A DNA stretch of 64,000 nt, taken from positions 186,001 to 250,000 of the forward strand of contig JAAOOA010000144.1 of NCBI GenBank assembly GCA_012861695.1, given 5' to 3'. Source of the DNA: Trematomus loennbergii. Lineage: Eukaryota > Chordata > Actinopteri > Perciformes > Nototheniidae. Shown piece by piece: positions 60,485-64,000 of this stretch. The notes beneath the pieces were generated by a model that had not been told where the DNA came from, ran no database searches, and was given only the letters and a program-made list of their open reading frames with translations. Made by a program: the position numbers and the translations under genes. The first letter of the stretch is position 1, and the number at the start of each line of letters is the position of its first letter.

Positions 60485-61090
60485 CCTCTCTTTCAAAATC
60501 CATTGTCTTAAAATGTTACATTCAAATACCTTAAATAAAGTTCGGATGAGAAAAACTGTTTTTTACATTTTTTTTTATTAGATTTGTATGATCAAACACT
60601 AAATAAATACAGAACCTAAAGTTCTACAGGTAGAATACTGTTATTTTACAGCTTTTTTCTAACATTTTCCAATCAAAGACATTCAATGAAAAGACATCAC
60701 AAAATGTTCTGTCGGAAACAATTACTCTGAAAACTTAAAATATGAAAACTAATGAATACAGCATTTCATATTTAAACATCATACTTATAAACAGTAGAAA
60801 CAAAAAGTAAGTTGAATTTTTTTAAGAGTACTTTGAAACATTCTCAACTGAAAATAACAGAAATTACAAAATGGCAACATATGTTCACATTGTCAATTTG
60901 AAGGAGCAGTGTGCAGGATTTAGTACGTCTAACAATGGGGATGTAGGTTCCAACAAATGGATAACTTGTTCACTCACCCTCCTATCCCAAGTTTGTAGAA
61001 TGTATATTGGCTGCAAAAAACTTGAGGCCCAATCATGTTTCCTCTGTCCATTCTGCGCTACTGTAGACGTGGCAGTGCAACCTAGAGGAC
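60485..61090. other. No gene recognised
   Basis: AT-rich sequence. The short plus-strand frame at 60871-61143 has no supporting domain. Confidence 0.4.
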
Positions 61091-61337
61091 AAAAAGATCA
61101 GAATCAGAAACAGGTTTTTCACACGTATGAGGAATTTGACTAGGTGTCGTACATACACATATAAATAAAAAAAATTAAATAAAAAAAGTACACAGATAGC
61201 GAACTATATTAAGAACACTGTAATAAAAATATAGTAAGATAGCAATAAAATAAAGCAGTAATATACATCGAAATAGAATGCAATAAATTATAGAATATAA
61301 AATATGTGCAGTAAGCAATATTTAAACATTGCATTAT

Positions 61338-62640
61338 TTACCATCCTGTGATCTCCATTATGTAATGCATAGAGTCTGCGTTGTGGATGAGGTAAAGTGT
61401 CAGTGGGGGGGCCTTGTTGAGGTGGCGAGAGGTTTTGGTCCTGATGGAGAGAGGTTTTGGTCCTGATGGAGAGAGGTTCTGGTCCTGATGGAGAGAGGTT
61501 TGGTCCTGATGGAGAGAGGTTCTGGTCCTGATGGAGAGAGGTTTTGGTCCTGATGGAGAGAGGTTTGGTCCTGATGGAGAGAGGTTCTGGTCCTGATGGA
61601 GAGAGGTTTTGGTCCTGATGGAGAGAGGTTTGGTCCTGATGGAGAGAGGTTCTGGTCCTGATGGGAGAGGTTCTGGTCCTGATGGAGAGAGGTTTTGGTC
61701 CTGATGGAGCGCAGCCTCCTGCCAGAGGGAGGGGGTGAACAGTTTGTGTCCAGGGTGGGAGGGATCGGCCACTATCTTTCCTGCCCGCCTCAGGGTCCTG
61801 GAGGCATGCAGGTCGTGGAGGGATGGCAGATTGCAGCCTATCACCTTCTCTGCAGAGCGGATGACACGCTGCAGCCTGCCCTTATCCTTGGCTGTGGCTG
61901 CAGCGTACCAGATGGTGATGGAGGAGGTGAGGATGGACTCCATGATGGAGGTGTAGAAGTTCACCATCATCGTCTTTGGCAGGTTGAATTTCTTCAGCTG
62001 CCTCAGGAAGAACATCCTCTGCTGGGCTTTTTTGATGAGGGAGCTGCTGTTCTGCTCCCATTTGAGGTCCTGGGCGATGATGGTGCCCAGGAAGCGGAAA
62101 GACTCCACAGCAGTGACTGGGGAGTCACACAGAGTGATGGGGAGTCATACAGAGTGATGGGGAGTCACACAGAGTGATGGTGAGCCACACAGAGTGATGG
62201 GGGCGGGCGGGGCTGCGTTCTTCCTAAAGTCCACAACCATCTCCACTGTCTTGAGAGCGTTGAGCTCCAGGTGGTTTTCCCCACACCAGGTCACCAGATG
62301 GTCCATCTCCCACCTGTAGGCAGACTCGTCCCCACCAGAGATGAGTCCGATGAGCGTGGTGTCGTCTGAACTTCAGGAGCTTGACAGACTGGTGACTGGA
62401 GGTGCAGCTGTTGGTGTACAGGGAGAAGAGCAGAGGGGAAAGAACGCAGCCTTGAGGGGTACCGGTGCTGATGGTCAGAGACGTGTTTCCCCAGCCTCAC
62501 GTGCTGCTTCCTGTCAGACAGGAAGTCTGTGATCCACCTGCAGCTGGGAGAGCTTGTCCTGCAGCAGAGCTGGGATGATGGTGTTGAAGGCAGAGCTGAA
62601 GTCCACAAACAGGATCCTGGCGTAGGTTCCTGCTGTGTCC
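61338..62640 (-). pseudogene. LINE reverse transcriptase C-terminal part, broken
   Basis: The downstream frame (62108-61338) contains FRFLGTIIAQDLKWE, LIKKAQQRMFFLRQLKKF, ESILTSSITIWYAAATAKDK and ADPSHPGHKLF, the conserved tail of Jockey-group LINE polymerases. Upstream, the YADD-type motif region near 62370 is disrupted by a two-base loss (TTCAGACGACACC), and three frames are needed to follow the protein. The C-terminus is replaced by a repeat of about 13 units coding for LSPSG and SIRTK. Confidence 0.8.
61430..61708. repeat. 21-22-bp minisatellite inside the LINE coding end
   Basis: The unit is GGTTTTGGTCCTGATGGAGA, with 21- and 22-bp versions, about 13 times. It has grown from the C-terminal codons of the polymerase. 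Confidence 0.93.
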
Positions 62641-62742
62641 AGGTGCTGGAGGAGGAAGTGAAGTGATAACTATTAGTAAACCATAATGATGGATGTTATT
62701 ATCAGCAGCTGCCAATAGATCCCCTAAATCTTGTATGATGGA

Positions 62743-62789
<47 letters not shown>

Positions 62790-62856
62790 ACACACCACAA
62801 CACACACACACACACACACACACAACACACACACACCACCACACACACACACAACA

Positions 62857-62945
<89 letters not shown>
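62743..62945. repeat. (CA)n microsatellite
   Basis: About 200 bp with many CACC and CAAC interruptions, just upstream of the truncated LINE. Confidence 0.97.
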
Positions 62946-62950
<5 letters not shown>

Positions 62951-62959
62951 GAGCATCCC

Positions 62960-63715
62960 AAGGGCATTGATTATTTCATAAGTTTAGAAGGGGGGAACAT
63001 AGTCTAACTACAGTTAGCTTTTGTTAATTTTACCTCGAGCCAAACTTGTGATACTTGTTTCTGAAATCCCTTTCTCTTAAAGTGAATAAAAAACAAAAAA
63101 AACAATGGAGCTTACCCTAAAACTAACCACTGGATTGCTTGTCTAACATGACCTAGTCCATGTTAGCGAAGTACAACTGGGATTTCGAGGGGGAAGATAT
63201 GCTTGGTTGATTCTAATTTTTACTTTCTTACTTTTTGAATACAAATCATGTTTGTATCACTACACTTCTAAGGGACAACATGGGTCAAACATTGCCCGTA
63301 TTCTTTTGCTATGTTATTTCATGCATGGCTGAGTGTTTATTTACTATACATTTTCAAAAATAATTAATTTTAGCAGTGATTTGGACCAAGCATGTATGAT
63401 GTAGTAATACAACAAGTATTTTAGTTCACACAGTGTGACATTAGCTAGTCATGTTAGCTTGTAATATATAGAGCAGAGCTAACTAGCAAGTTAGCCGAAC
63501 GTTAGCGGTTAGCTGTTTATGCTAGCTAGCTGTTGGCTACTGAACATTAACAAACTGGATTCCGCTGTAAGAAAGCTGTGAAACTTTACATTAAACTTGG
63601 CGACACCCCGCTGCATGTTTATGTGTAATTCTCCCGTGTTGGAGACGAGAGGTGGAGCGGCAGCACTGCAATAAGCTGTAAGCTAACGTTAGCAGCCACC
63701 TTGTTAAACCAGGTT
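62960..63715. other. No gene; GTTAGC/GCTAAC-rich stretch
   Basis: 63430-63700 is rich in GTTAGC and its inverse (CGTTAGCGGTTAGC, GCTAGCTAGC, GCTAACGTTAGC). It may be an old repeat. No coding feature was seen. Confidence 0.4.
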
Positions 63716-63716
63716 T

Positions 63717-63830
63717 GGGCGCAACATCTTGCAAGAAACAGCATCTCAGGGCTTCTTAACATTTAACAACCTATTAATGATGCAAACTCAGCTAACTAGA
63801 AGAAGAAACGTAACCTTAAATAAAAAATAA
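63717..63830 (+). mobile_element. Degenerate fragment related to the piggyBac-like MITE
   Basis: GCGCAACATCTTGCAAGAAACAGCATCTCAGGGC parallels the interior of 27788-28159 (CAACACCTTGCAGGAAACAG). Ends were not found. Confidence 0.4.
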
Positions 63831-64000
63831 AACATTCACAAACTAAGGATTATCTAAATACATGTTTAACTCCATTACAGTTGCAGGACTCACCAGATCT
63901 CAAGTCTTCTGTTCTTTGTTGACGTCCCGATGCTCATATTTAACGTGTAGATGTAAAACGATCCCGATATTAATCCATTAATCCATAAACTCCTGCAGCT

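Larger units (their letters stand above)
61095..62650 (-). mobile_element. 5'-truncated L2/Rex1-like LINE
   Basis: Read on the minus strand, it starts inside the reverse transcriptase (DFSSAFNTIIPALLQDKL), runs through the C-terminal part and ends in a 3' region with AAATTCCTCATACGTGTG and CTGATTCTGAT, typical of fish L2/Rex1-group LINEs. The 5' two thirds, including the endonuclease, is missing, as is usual for such insertions. The clade is judged by eye. Confidence 0.82.

Overview
The window is nuclear DNA of a teleost fish. The signs are fish-type NLR immune-receptor exons (FISNA-NACHT-LRR-B30.2 with the repeated RPDSPGPSC N-terminal exons), a full-length fish L1-type LINE, L2/Rex1-like LINE tails, hAT and piggyBac elements, long (CA)n tracts and GT-AG introns. 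The species cannot be fixed from this sequence. No ordinary single-copy host gene was recognised.

Layout: the window looks like a piece of a tandem NLR array, transcribed on the minus strand, with a repeat unit of about 34 kb. (1) 1-9283: N-terminal repeat exons of one NLR gene whose NACHT part would lie left of the window. A full-length L1-type LINE (1404-7310, 12-bp target duplication) sits between two of these exons. (2) 9278-25930: copy A of a large direct duplication, with no host gene recognised. It carries a hAT element, a composite 2.4-kb insertion with a Ty3/gypsy end, a retroviral env remnant, minisatellites, a long hairpin and LINE tails. (3) 25931-28480: mobile-element debris. (4) 28481-42513: a second NLR gene read right to left, with eleven recognisable exons: two N-terminal repeat exons, a 79-bp exon, a 226-bp exon, a 1782-bp FISNA/NACHT exon, three LRR exons, a 47-bp linker exon and a PRY-SPRY (B30.2) exon, the two N-terminal repeats and the large exon being described individually. 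Splice sites and intron phases are kept throughout, but I count at least a dozen frameshifts in the NACHT exon and more in an LRR exon and the B30.2 exon. As written it is a pseudogene, although many of the indels fall in short mononucleotide runs and could be assembly errors. Its introns hold a hAT element, a piggyBac-like element and a roughly 2-kb inverted repeat. (5) 42932-59850: copy B of the duplication, with a 2.4-kb B-only repeat block at 51245-53655 and a longer minisatellite. (6) 59851-64000: a different minisatellite element, a 5'-truncated L2/Rex1-like LINE on the minus strand, a (CA)n tract and largely featureless sequence.

The two copies of the duplication occupy the same place, upstream of an NLR gene's N-terminal exons, so the duplicated unit appears to be 5' flank plus NLR gene. 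Three insertions present in one copy and absent from the other allow relative dating. A 2.3-kb block of the duplication is almost identical between copies while its flanks are not. Short (TTAGGG)n tracts sit at the edges of the rearranged N-terminal exon units and at the left edge of the duplication.
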